Shown here: positions 30,292 to 30,395 of the stretch, in pieces
Layout: each line of letters begins with the position of its first letter
How positions within the stretch are numbered: the first letter of the stretch is position 1
Assembly: GCA_031547595.1 (NCBI GenBank)
Contig: JAVBRU010000053.1
Location: 1 to 30,395 of the forward strand
Direction: 5' to 3'
Source: JAVBRU01 sp031547595
GTDB taxonomy: Bacteria; Bacillota; Clostridia; Christensenellales; Aristaeellaceae
Length of the DNA stretch: 30,395 nt
Made by a program: the position numbers and the translations under genes
Notes under the pieces: generated by a model
The model's input: the letters and a program-made list of their open reading frames with translations, nothing else
Database searches by the model: none
What the model was told of the DNA's origin: nothing

Positions 30292-30395
30292 TGATCCATC
30301 ATTCCCTTCTATGCTTATACTATTCTCAATCTAAAATGACGATAAGATCGCGATCAATTTTTGCCCCTCGCTAAGATGAGGGAACGCAGCGCAGT

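Noticed and set aside
30292..30395. Clear promoter upstream of the corrinoid operon
   Set aside because: The best hexamers (TTGATC, 17 nt, TTAGAT) are poor matches and the window ends here, so no promoter feature is claimed.

Overview
The window looks like chromosomal DNA of an anaerobic, probably gut or plant-matter-associated Bacillota of the Clostridia type. Support comes from strong AGGAGG-type ribosome binding sites, tRNA genes with encoded CCA, YteP/YtcP-type sugar transporters without a dedicated ATPase, a Clostridia-style type IV filament cluster, and a corrinoid methyltransferase cluster. A finer placement (for example Christensenellales) is a guess. Every protein gene and tRNA I accept is on the minus strand, so transcription runs right to left. 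Long plus-strand reading frames are antisense shadows.

Region A (1 to about 5080) is clearly AT-rich and looks acquired. A tyrosine recombinase lies next to a tRNA operon. Beyond it a near-consensus promoter drives a tightly packed operon: a protein with a GDGN-type module, a D-2-hydroxyacid dehydrogenase, a cyclase-family metal hydrolase and a NACHT-like P-loop NTPase that runs off the window. I read this as a candidate, possibly undescribed, NACHT-type defence cassette on a genomic island. Several large hairpins flank the integrase.

Region B (5088-5697) is a tRNA operon, Arg(TCT)-His(GTG)-Gln(TTG)-Lys(TTT)-Leu(TAG), with a clear promoter and intrinsic terminator. It marks the boundary between island and GC-richer backbone.

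Region C (5730-11652) is a small type IV filament operon: a secreted transglutaminase-like protein, a PilC/GspF platform protein, four small pilin-like membrane proteins, a PilT ATPase and a BTAD regulator with a degenerate GGDEF-like end. PilB, the prepilin peptidase and PilMNO are not seen. An operator-like promoter region (11653-11828) and a secreted orphan protein (11829-12860) precede it.

Region D (12968-24302) is a xylan-oligosaccharide utilisation locus: two permeases, a solute-binding protein, GH5, a LacI regulator, GH30, acetylxylan esterase, a sugar isomerase/epimerase-like TIM barrel and GH10. The enzymes lack signal peptides, so short acetylated or substituted xylo-oligosaccharides are probably imported and then deacetylated and hydrolysed inside the cell. 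A sigmaA promoter with a 16-bp AAAACGTTTT-centred palindrome just downstream of its -10 box is the likely target of the LacI protein.

Region E (24639-30291) is a corrinoid methyl-transfer cluster: two divergent UroD-family proteins, a corrinoid protein, an MtaA-like UroD protein, a DUF2284 cysteine-rich protein and an ASKHA/2Fe-2S corrinoid activator. The substrate is unknown. Its position beside a xylan locus makes a methoxylated plant compound attractive, but that is inference.
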